47,916 nt of DNA, from contig CACGFX010000009.1 in assembly GCA_902572395.1 (NCBI GenBank), positions 1 through 47,916 of the forward strand, given 5' to 3'. This DNA comes from an uncultured Synechococcaceae cyanobacterium (GTDB lineage Bacteria > Cyanobacteriota > Cyanobacteriia > PCC-6307 > Cyanobiaceae). The notes under the pieces are model-generated. The model ran no database searches. It was given only the letters and a program-made list of their open reading frames with translations, and was not told the origin of the DNA. The position numbers and the translations under genes were made by a program. Positions 17,440-28,269 of this stretch are shown piece after piece (position 1 is the first letter of the stretch; each line of letters starts with the position of its first letter).

Positions 17440-20271
17440 ATGCTAAAACTTTTGTTGGGAGATCCGAATACACGAAAGTTAAAGCGCTATCAACCAATAG
17501 TGGAAGAGATAAATTTTTTAGAAGAAGAAATTTCTCAATTTACTGATGATGAGCTGAGAAAAGAAACTCAAAGTCTTAAATCAAATATTTCAGCAGAATT
17601 AGATTTTAAAAAGCAAAAAGAACTCCTAGAAAAATTTCTTCCTAGAGCCTTTGCAATCGTAAGAGAAGCAAGTAAACGTGTTCTTGATATGAGACATTTT
17701 GATGTTCAGTTAATAGGCGGGATGGTTTTAAATGAGTGTCAAATTGCAGAGATGAAGACTGGAGAAGGAAAAACTCTTGTAGCAACATTACCTTGTTATT
17801 TAAATGCTCTCACCGGAAAAGGTGTTCATGTTGTTACTGTAAATGATTATTTAGCTAGAAGAGATGCAGAGTGGATGGGACAAGTTCATCGTTTTTTAGG
17901 TTTATCCGTTGGTTTGATTCAGCAAGATATGAATCCAGTTGAGAGAAAGAAAAATTATGATTGTGATATAACTTATGCCACAAATTCAGAATTAGGATTT
18001 GATTATTTAAGAGATAATATGGCTATTGATATTAGTGAGGTAGTTCAAAGAAAATTTAATTACTGCGTGATTGATGAGGTTGATTCAATATTAATTGATG
18101 AAGCAAGAACGCCTTTAATCATTTCTGGCCAAGTTGAAAGACCACAAGAAAAATATCAAAAAGCTGCAGAATTATCTCTGGCATTAGTCAAAGCAAAAGA
18201 ATTAAGTAAAGATGGTATTGATCCAGAAGGGGATTATGAAGTTGATGAAAAACAGAGAAGTTGTATATTAACTGATCAGGGTTTTGCAAAATGTGAAGAG
18301 TATTTGGGAGTGAATGATTTATATAATCCTCAAGATCCTTGGGCGCATTATGTAACTAACGCTTTAAAAGCCAAAGAATTATTTATTAAAGATGTAAATT
18401 ATATTGTTAAGAACGATGAGGCTGTAATAGTGGACGAATTTACTGGTAGGGTAATGCCAGGAAGGCGTTGGAGCGATGGACAACATCAGGCAATAGAAGC
18501 AAAAGAGAGTCTTAAAATTCAACCTGAGACTCAAACATTAGCATCCATAACTTATCAGAATTTTTTCCTTTTATATCCAGGTTTAGCAGGAATGACGGGA
18601 ACTGCAAAAACTGAAGAGGTTGAATTTGAAAAAACTTATAAATTAGAATCAACAGTTATACCGACAAATCAAATAAGAAGGAGACAAGATTGGTCTGATC
18701 AAGTATTCAAGACAGAGATTGGTAAATGGAAAGCCGTTGCTAAAGAAACTGCACAAATTCATAGAGATGGTAGACCTGTTTTAGTTGGTACAACAAGTGT
18801 TGAAAAAAGTGAATTACTAAGTTCACTTTTATCTGCCGAAAAAATCCCACATAATTTGTTAAACGCTAAGCCAGAGAATGTTGAACGTGAGGCAGAAATT
18901 GTTGCTCAAGCAGGAAGAGCAGGTGCTGTTACTATTGCGACTAATATGGCTGGAAGGGGAACAGATATAATTCTTGGCGGTAATAGTGACTATATGGCAA
19001 GACTTAAATTAAAAGAAATTTTAATTCCTTTGTTAGTCAAGCCTGATAATGAGCACAAGCCACCGATACCTAAACAAAGAAATTCAAAATCTAAGGGTGG
19101 TTTTTCTAGAAAAGCAGGTTCAAATTTGAAAAAGAATATTTCAAATTCTTCAACAAGTCTTTTCCCTTGCAAACTAGATGAAGTAATTGAAAAAAAACTT
19201 TCTCTTTTATCTGATGAACTTGTTAAAAATTGGGGCGATAAACAACTTTCTGTCTTGGAGCTTGATGACAGGATAGCTACAGCTGCAGAAAAAGCACCAA
19301 CTTCTGATAACTTGATAAAGCTTTTGAGAGAATCTTTATCTGATGTAAAAAAAGAATATGAAAAAGTTTTGATTCATGAAGAAGAAAAAGTAAGAGAAGC
19401 TGGCGGTTTACATGTAATTGGTACTGAGAGACATGAATCAAGAAGAGTGGATAATCAACTTAGGGGAAGAGCAGGAAGACAAGGTGATCTTGGAAGTACA
19501 AGATTCTTTTTATCGTTAGATGATAATTTATTAAGGATTTTTGGAGGGGATAGAGTAGCAAATTTAATGAATGCTTTTAGGGTAGATGAAGATATGCCTA
19601 TTGAGTCAGGAATGCTTACAAGGTCGCTAGAAAGTGCTCAAAAGAAAGTTGAAACTTACTATTACGATATTAGAAAACAAGTTTTTGAATACGACGAGGT
19701 AATGAATAATCAAAGAAAAGCAGTTTATGGTGAAAGACTAAGAGTATTGAAAGGCGTTGATTTAAAGAGACAAGTAATAGGATATGGAGAGAGGACAATG
19801 ATTGAAATTGTAGATGCTTATATTAATCCTGATCTACCTCCTGAAGAATGGAATATTGATCAATTAATTTCTAAAGTTAAAGAATTTATATATTTATTAG
19901 ATGATCTTAAATCTGATGACATTAATTTACTGTCAATAGAAGAATTAAAAAACTATCTTCAAGAGCAGTTGCGAATAGCTTATGATTTAAAGGAAGCACA
20001 AATAGAAAAGATTCGTTCAGGATTAATGAGAGAAGCTGAAAGATTTTTTATTTTGCAGCAAATTGATAATCTATGGCGAGAACATCTTCAATCCATGGAT
20101 TCCTTGAGGGAATCAGTCGGATTGAGGGGTTATGGTCAAAAAGATCCATTAATTGAATATAAAAATGAAGGATATGACATGTTCCTCGAAATGATGACTA
20201 ATATGAGACGAAATGTTATTTATTCAATGTTTATGTTTCAACCTAAAACTGACGTTAATGAAAAAAATTAA
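17440..20271 (+). CDS. secA: Preprotein translocase ATPase SecA
   Basis: SecA drives export of unfolded preproteins through SecYEG; in cyanobacteria it serves both plasma and thylakoid membranes. Walker A MKTGEGKT is at residues 105-112, the DEVD box at 212-215, and [15 protein letters not shown] and the [14 protein letters not shown] helicase motif follow. [14 protein letters not shown] and [11 protein letters not shown] mark the second ATPase lobe. Between GGNSD (about 513) and GGLHVIG (655) there are about 140 residues, roughly 100 more than I recall for E. coli; this insert is rich in Lys, Ser and Pro at first, then helical. The C-terminus ends at [13 protein letters not shown] without the Cys-rich zinc motif of E. 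coli SecA. Both traits are, as far as I know, usual in this lineage. Confidence 0.97.
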   Translation: MLKLLLGDPNTRKLKRYQPIVEEINFLEEEISQFTDDELRKETQSLKSNISAELDFKKQKELLEKFLPRAFAIVREASKRVLDMRHFDVQLIGGMVLNECQIAEMKTGEGKTLVATLPCYLNALTGKGVHVVTVNDYLARRDAEWMGQVHRFLGLSVGLIQQDMNPVERKKNYDCDITYATNSELGFDYLRDNMAIDISEVVQRKFNYCVIDEVDSILIDEARTPLIISGQVERPQEKYQKAAELSLALVKAKELSKDGIDPEGDYEVDEKQRSCILTDQGFAKCEEYLGVNDLYNPQDPWAHYVTNALKAKELFIKDVNYIVKNDEAVIVDEFTGRVMPGRRWSDGQHQAIEAKESLKIQPETQTLASITYQNFFLLYPGLAGMTGTAKTEEVEFEKTYKLESTVIPTNQIRRRQDWSDQVFKTEIGKWKAVAKETAQIHRDGRPVLVGTTSVEKSELLSSLLSAEKIPHNLLNAKPENVEREAEIVAQAGRAGAVTIATNMAGRGTDIILGGNSDYMARLKLKEILIPLLVKPDNEHKPPIPKQRNSKSKGGFSRKAGSNLKKNISNSSTSLFPCKLDEVIEKKLSLLSDELVKNWGDKQLSVLELDDRIATAAEKAPTSDNLIKLLRESLSDVKKEYEKVLIHEEEKVREAGGLHVIGTERHESRRVDNQLRGRAGRQGDLGSTRFFLSLDDNLLRIFGGDRVANLMNAFRVDEDMPIESGMLTRSLESAQKKVETYYYDIRKQVFEYDEVMNNQRKAVYGERLRVLKGVDLKRQVIGYGERTMIEIVDAYINPDLPPEEWNIDQLISKVKEFIYLLDDLKSDDINLLSIEELKNYLQEQLRIAYDLKEAQIEKIRSGLMREAERFFILQQIDNLWREHLQSMDSLRESVGLRGYGQKDPLIEYKNEGYDMFLEMMTNMRRNVIYSMFMFQPKTDVNEKN

Positions 20272-20279
20272 ATTAATAT

Positions 20280-21017
20280 TTAATCATCTCCAAGAAATTC
20301 TAAAATTTCTTTGTCTTTAAGATTTTGAGAATCACCGAGTTTAGAAATATCAATAGATTCTGAGCTGGCTATACATTGTAGAGTTTTTTGTAATTTAAGA
20401 ATTTCATTTTCAAGGAGGTCTATCCTATCCATTAAATTTTTTATCACATTAGCTTCTGCATCTGGCAAGGCAGAGTGAGCTAAAGGATTTACTTTGACAC
20501 CACTTTGATGCACTACTCTGCCAGGAACTCCGACCACAGTACTGTTCCCATCTACATTTCGTACAACTACTGAGCCAGCACCAATACGGGTATTAGATCC
20601 TACCGTGATGGATCCAAGAACTTTTGCACCCGCTCCTACTACAACATTTTCCATTAAGGTGGGGTGTCTTTTGCCGTGGCTTTTACCAGTACCTCCTAAT
20701 GTCACTCCCTGATAAAGCAAACAGTTATTCCCTATCTCAGCAGTTTCACCAATTACAACGCCCATTCCATGGTCTATGAAAACCCTTTTACCAATTTTTG
20801 CCCCAGGATGGATTTCAATACCTGTTGCTAGCCTATTAAGATGACTGAGTAAGCGGGGAATCAAAGGAATCTTTAATTGCCATAATTTATGAGTAAACCT
20901 ATGTATAACTATTGATTGAAAGCCAGGGTAGCAAAGAAATATCTCTACTATTCCTCTTGCGGCGGGATCTCTCTCTCTGATAATTTCTATATCTGATCTA
21001 AATGTTTTCAATATCAT
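20280..21017 (-). CDS. cysE: Serine O-acetyltransferase
   Basis: CysE transfers acetyl from acetyl-CoA to serine to make O-acetylserine, the carbon skeleton for cysteine. The left-handed beta-helix is built from hexapeptide repeats between about residues 66 and 170. His83 (with Asp82, in IDHGMGVVIGE) matches the catalytic His158/Asp157 pair of the E. coli enzyme, and His118 (KRHPT) matches His193. The VTLGGTGK acetyl-CoA loop is present. At 245 residues it is a short form lacking part of the N-terminal helical domain of the 273-residue E. coli enzyme. It starts 3 nt after the stop of a GntR-type regulator, so the two are almost certainly cotranscribed. It converges on secA with an 8-nt gap. 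Confidence 0.96.
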   Translation of the reverse strand: MILKTFRSDIEIIRERDPAARGIVEIFLCYPGFQSIVIHRFTHKLWQLKIPLIPRLLSHLNRLATGIEIHPGAKIGKRVFIDHGMGVVIGETAEIGNNCLLYQGVTLGGTGKSHGKRHPTLMENVVVGAGAKVLGSITVGSNTRIGAGSVVVRNVDGNSTVVGVPGRVVHQSGVKVNPLAHSALPDAEANVIKNLMDRIDLLENEILKLQKTLQCIASSESIDISKLGDSQNLKDKEILEFLGDD

Positions 21018-21020
21018 GGT

Positions 21021-22007
21021 TTAGTTAATCACTCCTATTTCTTTTTTTAATTGATTTATTGTTTCGATACTTAAATAATTTTTAGCACATATTATTTGAG
21101 GTAATCTCATCAACTGAGAACGATTTTTTAATAATGTATTTTCTACAACTGATAAACTAGGTCCATCACACACTATATGGTTCGAAGCTTTTAAAAGTGA
21201 AAGTAATCTACTGTTATTGTCTGAGATTGCCGTCATAAGCATTAATTCACTACCACGCATGCTATGTATAATCACTTCTGCTGCTCTCAATAAACCAGGA
21301 CTTATGCTAACAATACCTACACAACTTCCATCATTTAATTCCTTGAGAATTTTTAATTCCTTTTGAAAGTCGCTCAAGTCAACTGCAATAGCGCGAACTC
21401 CATGTTGCTTAGCAACTTTTTCTAGAGGCTTTAAAAAATATCTGCTTGTAACAATCGTACCATTATTTGAATTACTCAAAACTTTTTCTAATTCTTCCAT
21501 AGGAACAACCTCTACTGGTACATTAACTGTTGTAGAAAGGTCTTCTGCTATTAACATAGACGCTCCAATATCTTCTCTAGGAGTACTTACTATGATTCTT
21601 GATCCGCACTTAATACGCCACTCAATTTCATTGTTCAATATCTCTCTCGTCTCTTGTAAAGTGAATCCAAGACTTATTAAGTTGTCAATAACCGTCTTCG
21701 CTTCTTGATCAGGAGCTTTCCTTATTTTATCTTTTGAGTAAAGTGATTTCGTAAATTCTCTTTTAGTAAGATTATCCCTTACATAAATACCTGATCCAGC
21801 TATTGCCTCAACAACTCCATCTATTTCTAGTTGTCTGTAAACTTTGCTTATAGTATTACGATGGAGTCCAGTCTGCATTGCAAGTTGCCTTGTACTGGGA
21901 AGTCTGTGTCCTGGAGGAAAATGTCTGGCCGCAATTGCAAAACAAATTTGATTATTTAGTTGAGTAGATGCTGGGATATCACTGTCTTGTTGAATATGGA
22001 ATCTCAC
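21021..22007 (-). CDS. GntR-type transcriptional regulator with uncharacterised C-terminal domain
   Basis: The N-terminal 75 residues form a GntR winged helix: PASTQLNNQICFAI, then the helix-turn-helix LPSTRQLAMQTGLHRNTISK (about 36-55) and the wing VVEAIAGSGIYVRD. The remaining 250 residues do not look like the common FadR, HutC or aminotransferase-type (MocR) effector domains. They alternate strands and helices (SRIIVSTP, VPVEVVPMEELEKVL, GTIVTSRYF, GVRAIAVDL, CVGIVSISPGLL) in a way that suggests an alpha/beta sensor fold, possibly periplasmic-binding-protein-like. The start is GTG at 22007. It is cotranscribed with cysE (3-nt gap), which suggests, but does not prove, a role in cysteine or sulfur control. 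A candidate operator lies upstream. Confidence 0.85.
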   Translation of the reverse strand: MRFHIQQDSDIPASTQLNNQICFAIAARHFPPGHRLPSTRQLAMQTGLHRNTISKVYRQLEIDGVVEAIAGSGIYVRDNLTKREFTKSLYSKDKIRKAPDQEAKTVIDNLISLGFTLQETREILNNEIEWRIKCGSRIIVSTPREDIGASMLIAEDLSTTVNVPVEVVPMEELEKVLSNSNNGTIVTSRYFLKPLEKVAKQHGVRAIAVDLSDFQKELKILKELNDGSCVGIVSISPGLLRAAEVIIHSMRGSELMLMTAISDNNSRLLSLLKASNHIVCDGPSLSVVENTLLKNRSQLMRLPQIICAKNYLSIETINQLKKEIGVIN

Positions 22008-22042
22008 TTTAGAAAAGTCCTTACTAATTTACTTTTTGATAT

Positions 22043-22051
22043 AGTGACACT
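22043..22051 (-). promoter_or_regulatory. Candidate autoregulatory operator of the GntR-type gene
   Basis: AGTGACACT is a perfect dyad (AGTG-A-CACT), 36 nt upstream of the GTG start, with the GT...AC arrangement often seen in GntR-family operators. On the coding strand the heptamer TAAAGTG occurs here (22048-22054) and again overlapping the start codon (22005-22011), 43 nt apart. Motif and repeat are visible; the regulatory role is inference. Confidence 0.35.
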
Positions 22052-22084
22052 TTAACATTCGGCATATTATTTGATAACAATTTA

Positions 22085-22657
22085 TCATCCATCATCTTTT
22101 TTAATGAGAGGAGTTTTGCGAGGGCTTAAAAACATAATCATGTTTCTCCCTTCTCTTTTTGGCTTTTGCTGAACTTCTGATTGCTCTTCTAAATCATTAG
22201 CCATTTTCAAAAGAAGTGTCTCGGCTAAATTTGAGTGTTGAATTTCTCTTCCTCTGAACATTACAGTGCATTTTACCTTATCTCCCGATTTTAGAAATTT
22301 AGTAGCTTGACCAATCCGAACATCATAATCATGCTTGTCAATTTTATATCTCATTTTTACTTCTTTAACTTCTGTTTGATGAGATTTTTTCCTTGCTTCT
22401 TTAGCTTTCTTTTCTTGTTCAAATTTATATTTACCGTAGTCCATGATTCTACAAACAGGAGGATTTGCTTTTTCGCTCACCAAAACTAAATCAAGTTCTC
22501 TTTGAGATGCTATTTCTAATGCTTTTAATCTATCTATGACGCCTAATTGTTTTCCATCTGAATCAACGACTCTCAATTGAGGGTATTTTATTCTTTCATT
22601 TATATTTGGTAGCTCTCTAACTGGAGCTCGTCTGTCAAAGCGTGGGCGTGGGGGCAT
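22085..22657 (-). CDS. infC: Translation initiation factor IF-3
   Basis: IF-3 binds the 30S subunit, prevents premature 50S joining and proofreads start-codon choice. The 190-residue protein has the N-terminal domain signature [12 protein letters not shown] and the conserved [20 protein letters not shown], a lysine-rich linker, and the C-terminal domain with [20 protein letters not shown]. Unlike E. coli infC, which uses AUU, it starts with a standard ATG at 22657. No rpmI/rplT genes follow; miaA lies 52 nt upstream on the same strand, so a miaA-infC unit is possible. Confidence 0.97.
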   Translation of the reverse strand: MPPRPRFDRRAPVRELPNINERIKYPQLRVVDSDGKQLGVIDRLKALEIASQRELDLVLVSEKANPPVCRIMDYGKYKFEQEKKAKEARKKSHQTEVKEVKMRYKIDKHDYDVRIGQATKFLKSGDKVKCTVMFRGREIQHSNLAETLLLKMANDLEEQSEVQQKPKREGRNMIMFLSPRKTPLIKKDDG

Positions 22658-22709
22658 TCAGTTAATTAAATAAATTGATTGGATGATGAACAAATCTATT
22701 TTTTTAAAG

Positions 22710-23609
22710 TTAGCTTAAAAAAGACTCTATTTTAATTATTGCATCTTTTAGCAGGTTTTTGTTATTAAGCCAAAGAGGATTATTTTTATGACGAAACCAA
22801 GTTTTTTGTCTTTTGGCAAATTGGATTGTTTTTGTAGCAGTCAAATCAATTGCTTTGTCAATTGTTGAACGGTTATTTAAAACATCCCTAGCTTCTCGAT
22901 ATCCAATAGTTTCTAATATTGGCAAATCAAATCCGTATTTAGAAATAAGGTGTTTTGTCTCCTCAATAATTCCAGATAAAAACATATTTTTTGTTCTTTG
23001 AATAATTCTTTCTTTTAAATTATCTCTATCTACTCCAAGCTCTAGAATTTTCCAGTTAGGCGGTTTTTGAACTTTCAGAGTTGATAAAGGTTTACCTGTT
23101 ACGTAAAAAACTTCTAAAGCTCTTATTGTTCTAATGTGGTCAGCAAAATTGATTTTTTTTGTTGATAATGGATCACAATTTTTTAACAGTTCCCAACATT
23201 TTTCCTGACCAAGTTCTTCTAATTGTCTTCTGAAATTATTTTGAGGAGGGACATCTGGTACAAAAAATCCTTTTGTAATTGAGTTCATATACAACCCACT
23301 TCCTCCAACAAGAAAAGGTAAATTATCTTGTTTAATTTCTCTATTAATAGATTTTTGAGCAATTTCTTGGAATTGTTTTACATTAATTGGATTGATTGGT
23401 TCTTCAATATCTATTAAAAAATGCTTTATTTTTTTTTGTTGGATTTTAGATGGCTTGGCTGTTCCAATATCCATGGACTTATAAATTTGCCTTGAATCAA
23501 TATTGTGTATATGAGTTTTAAAATATTCTGCAATTTCAATAGCTAATTCTGTTTTGCCACTTGCAGTAGGCCCAATTAAAATTATTACATGAGGTAGATA
23601 CGAAGACAT
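22710..23609 (-). CDS. miaA: tRNA dimethylallyltransferase
   Basis: MiaA adds a dimethylallyl group to A37 of tRNAs that read codons starting with U. The P-loop GPTASGKT is at residues 13-20, and the [18 protein letters not shown] segment contains the Asp38-Ser39-Arg40 substrate motif. [13 protein letters not shown] and the C-terminal [13 protein letters not shown] (the KRQxTWFR hallmark) are present. Its 299 residues are normal for the family. It is divergent from gyrB over 148 nt and upstream of infC. Confidence 0.96.
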   Translation of the reverse strand: MSSYLPHVIILIGPTASGKTELAIEIAEYFKTHIHNIDSRQIYKSMDIGTAKPSKIQQKKIKHFLIDIEEPINPINVKQFQEIAQKSINREIKQDNLPFLVGGSGLYMNSITKGFFVPDVPPQNNFRRQLEELGQEKCWELLKNCDPLSTKKINFADHIRTIRALEVFYVTGKPLSTLKVQKPPNWKILELGVDRDNLKERIIQRTKNMFLSGIIEETKHLISKYGFDLPILETIGYREARDVLNNRSTIDKAIDLTATKTIQFAKRQKTWFRHKNNPLWLNNKNLLKDAIIKIESFLS

Positions 23610-23683
23610 ATGAAATTCTGAAGAAAATAATATTAGCTATATAATTAAAGTGATTAAATTTTTCATTGACTTCGAGCCTTTAT

Positions 23684-23700
23684 CTTATCGCGGTGGTAAG
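23684..23700. promoter_or_regulatory. GC-rich hairpin in the miaA/gyrB gap
   Basis: CTTATC and GGTAAG form a 6-bp stem (one G-T pair) around a GCGGT loop, in an otherwise very AT-rich 148-nt divergent spacer. No T-run follows on the plus strand, so it is not a typical terminator. It may lie in the gyrB leader RNA, be part of a small RNA, or be a DNA-level control site. Confidence 0.25.
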
Positions 23701-23757
23701 TTTAATGAAAGAACTTTTAAAATAACATTTTAAAAGCCTAATATTTTTTTATATTAA

Positions 23758-26051
<2,294 letters not shown>

Positions 26052-26054
26052 ATT

Positions 26055-26426
26055 TTGGATTTTAGTTTAATAAGTATAATTTTACTTGGGAGTACTATTG
26101 GATTAATACTGAGAATATTCATAAAAAATAATTTTAAAAAAAGGTTAGGTTTTGATATTCAAAATACTTCAATAGTAAATTTTTTATCATCTTTTTTATT
26201 AGGAATCTTAGTAGCTCTAAATTTTATTAATAACGAAATATTTGTGTTATTTTATAGTGGTTTTTTAGGATGTTTTAGTACATTTTCTTCCTTTATATAT
26301 CAACTATTTGACTTATTTATCAAGAAAAAATTCCTGAGATTATTTTTTCATTATATAGAAGTGATAATTTTTTCATTTCTTTTCTTTTATTTAGGTTATT
26401 TTCTAATTCAGTTTTTTTTTAAGTGA
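26055..26426 (+). CDS. crcB: Fluoride channel (CrcB/Fluc) subunit 1
   Basis: CrcB proteins are small dual-topology channels that export toxic fluoride. The 123-residue sequence has four hydrophobic helices. It keeps the pore asparagine (Asn42 in VNFLSSFLLG) and the Phe box GFLGCFSTFSSF (residues 69-80) with Phe77 and Phe80. The glycine equivalent to Fluc Gly77 is present (Gly72), but the position equivalent to Thr80 is Ser75. The start is TTG at 26055, 3 nt after the previous stop; no in-frame ATG gives a full first helix. The stop overlaps the second crcB (GTGA). No fluoride riboswitch is seen upstream, where coding sequence fills the space. Confidence 0.88.
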   Translation: MDFSLISIILLGSTIGLILRIFIKNNFKKRLGFDIQNTSIVNFLSSFLLGILVALNFINNEIFVLFYSGFLGCFSTFSSFIYQLFDLFIKKKFLRLFFHYIEVIIFSFLFFYLGYFLIQFFFK

Positions 26427-26752
26427 AAATTAATAATTTTATTTATATTCTTTTAGCTGCTTACTTAGCTACTTTTTTAAGAATTACGATAAATAATAAT
26501 TTTTTGATTTCAATAATTGGATCATTTTTAGTAGGTTTTTTTATCAGTAGAAGATTGAGTTATTCAACTGAAAAAATTTTATTGAGTGGTTTTTTTTCTT
26601 GCTTTACATCCTTTAGCGGATTTATATATTTTTTGTATAAAATTTTAAATCAAGGGGACTGGATTAAATTTATAATTTTTTTTAATTTAATCATTATCGT
26701 AAATTTGTTTACAATGATTTTCGGGTTTTGGATAAGTAGAAAAATTACTTAG
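26423..26752 (+). CDS. crcB: Fluoride channel (CrcB/Fluc) subunit 2
   Basis: This is a second, shorter CrcB paralogue (109 residues) starting with GTG inside the crcB1 stop. Four hydrophobic helices and the Phe box GFFSCFTSFSGF (residues 56-67, Phe64 and Phe67) identify it. By eye alignment the pore asparagine is replaced by Ser30 (ISIIGSFLVG) and the Gly77 equivalent by Ser59, while the Thr80 equivalent (Thr62) is retained. Paired crcB genes in other bacteria form heterodimeric channels with opposite subunit orientation. The complementary losses in this pair fit such a dimer. It lies 43 nt upstream of mgtE. Confidence 0.82.
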   Translation: MKINNFIYILLAAYLATFLRITINNNFLISIIGSFLVGFFISRRLSYSTEKILLSGFFSCFTSFSGFIYFLYKILNQGDWIKFIIFFNLIIIVNLFTMIFGFWISRKIT

Positions 26753-26795
26753 ATTTCATATAATAGTGTTGTTACTTTGATAAGGGATTATATTT

Positions 26796-28202
26796 ATGAA
26801 TGAAAATAATCTTGAAACTGTTACATCGATATCTTCAGATTTAAGTACAAGAGAAAATATTACTATTCAACTCGAGGAATTGCTCATTGCGGGAAATTAT
26901 GATGAGGCAAAGTTACTTTTAGAGCCTTCTCAACCTGTTGATATTGCAGATGCTATTGGCAGCCTTCCACTAATATTGCAGGCATTAGCATTTCGATTAT
27001 TAAAGAAAAATGAAGCAATTGAGGTTTATGAATATTTGGATCCAGTAGTTCAGCAAACTTTATTAGAAAGACTGCGTTCAGGAGAGGTTTTAGAAATCGT
27101 TGAAAAAATGTCTCCTGATGATAGGGTCCAACTCTTTGATGAATTGCCTGCAAAAGTTGTACGAAAATTTTTGTCTGCTCTTAGTCCTGGTGAAAGGAAA
27201 GTAACAGCTGAATTACTTGGATATGAGCCTGAAACTGCCGGAAGATTAATGACAACTGAATTCATAGATCTTAAAGAGATGCAAACTGCAGCTGATGCTC
27301 TTTCTATGGTGCGAAAAAGAGCCCCATTTACTGAAACTATTTATAGTTTATATGTTACAGATAAAGAAAGACACTTAACTGGTATTCTCTCTTTAAGAGA
27401 CCTTGTAACTGCTGATCCCTCCAAGCCAATTGGTGATGTTATGACAAGAGATGTAGTTAATATCTCTACTAATACGAATCAAGAAGAGGTTGCTAGAGCT
27501 ATACAAAGATATGATTTTTTAGCACTACCAGTAGTTGATAAAGAAAATAGACTGGTTGGGATAGTAACAGTTGATGATTTAATTGATGTTATAGAACAAG
27601 AAGCAACAAGAGATATTTACGCAGCGGGGGCAGTGCAACCTGGAGATGAAGATGACTACTTCCAAAGTAGTTTGTTTACGATTGCTCGAAGAAGAATTTT
27701 ATGGTTATTAATTTTGGTTTTGGCTAACGGTTTAACGACAAAGGTTATAGCTATGAATGATCAAATATTAAAAGAAATAGTCTTATTAGCTGCATTTATT
27801 CCACTTCTTATTGGTACTGGGGGAAATGTTGGTGCTCAAAGTTCAACGGTTGTCATTAGAGGTTTAAGTACTCAAAAATTGAAGTCTCTGGGTGCTATTA
27901 AGGCAGTAGTAAAGGAGGCAATTACAGGCGCTCTTTTAGGTGTTTTCATGATGCTTGTAGTATTTCCCTTCGCTTGGTGGCAAGGAGAAGGGCCCTTAAT
28001 CGCTTCAGCGGTGGGAATAAGTTTAATATCCATAACAACTTTAGCTGCCACAACAGGAGCGATCCTCCCTTTGTTGTTTGACAGAATGAAATTGGATCCA
28101 GCCTTAATGTCCTCTCCTTTCATTACAACCGTCACTGATATTGCTGGTGTATTTATTTATCTCAGTACAGCAAAATGGCTATTAAACTCATCATTAACCT
28201 AA
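26796..28202 (+). CDS. mgtE: Magnesium transporter MgtE
   Basis: MgtE is a Mg2+-gated magnesium channel in the plasma membrane. The 468-residue protein has a helical N domain (about 20-130, including DIADAIGSLPLILQALAFRL and MSPDDRVQLFDELPA), two CBS domains (about 140-265, VTDKERHLTGILSLRDL and VVDKENRLVGIVTVDDLIDV) and a C-terminal transmembrane domain. The latter has the pore signature GNVGAQSSTVVIRGL and LAATTGAILPLL. The intracellular domains sense Mg2+ in the family. No M-box riboswitch fits in the 43-nt upstream gap. A weak hairpin with a T-run follows the stop. Confidence 0.96.
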   Translation: MNENNLETVTSISSDLSTRENITIQLEELLIAGNYDEAKLLLEPSQPVDIADAIGSLPLILQALAFRLLKKNEAIEVYEYLDPVVQQTLLERLRSGEVLEIVEKMSPDDRVQLFDELPAKVVRKFLSALSPGERKVTAELLGYEPETAGRLMTTEFIDLKEMQTAADALSMVRKRAPFTETIYSLYVTDKERHLTGILSLRDLVTADPSKPIGDVMTRDVVNISTNTNQEEVARAIQRYDFLALPVVDKENRLVGIVTVDDLIDVIEQEATRDIYAAGAVQPGDEDDYFQSSLFTIARRRILWLLILVLANGLTTKVIAMNDQILKEIVLLAAFIPLLIGTGGNVGAQSSTVVIRGLSTQKLKSLGAIKAVVKEAITGALLGVFMMLVVFPFAWWQGEGPLIASAVGISLISITTLAATTGAILPLLFDRMKLDPALMSSPFITTVTDIAGVFIYLSTAKWLLNSSLT

Positions 28203-28222
28203 GTTCACTAGGTATTTATTCT

Positions 28223-28249
28223 CATTTTTGTAAAAATGTGGATTTTTTT
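28223..28249 (+). terminator. Possible intrinsic terminator after mgtE
   Basis: CATTTT and AAAATG form a 6-bp stem with a TGTA loop (28223-28238), followed after TGGA by seven T residues (28243-28249). It sits 20 nt after the mgtE stop and just before the sigma-factor gene. The stem is AT-only apart from one C-G pair, so it would be weak. Confidence 0.4.
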
Positions 28250-28269
28250 GTTTAACTTTACATTTCTTA

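Noticed and set aside
18990-19172. Reverse-strand ORF inside secA
   Set aside because: It lies in the Lys/Ser-rich insert of secA, has no recognisable protein features and mirrors a well-supported coding frame.
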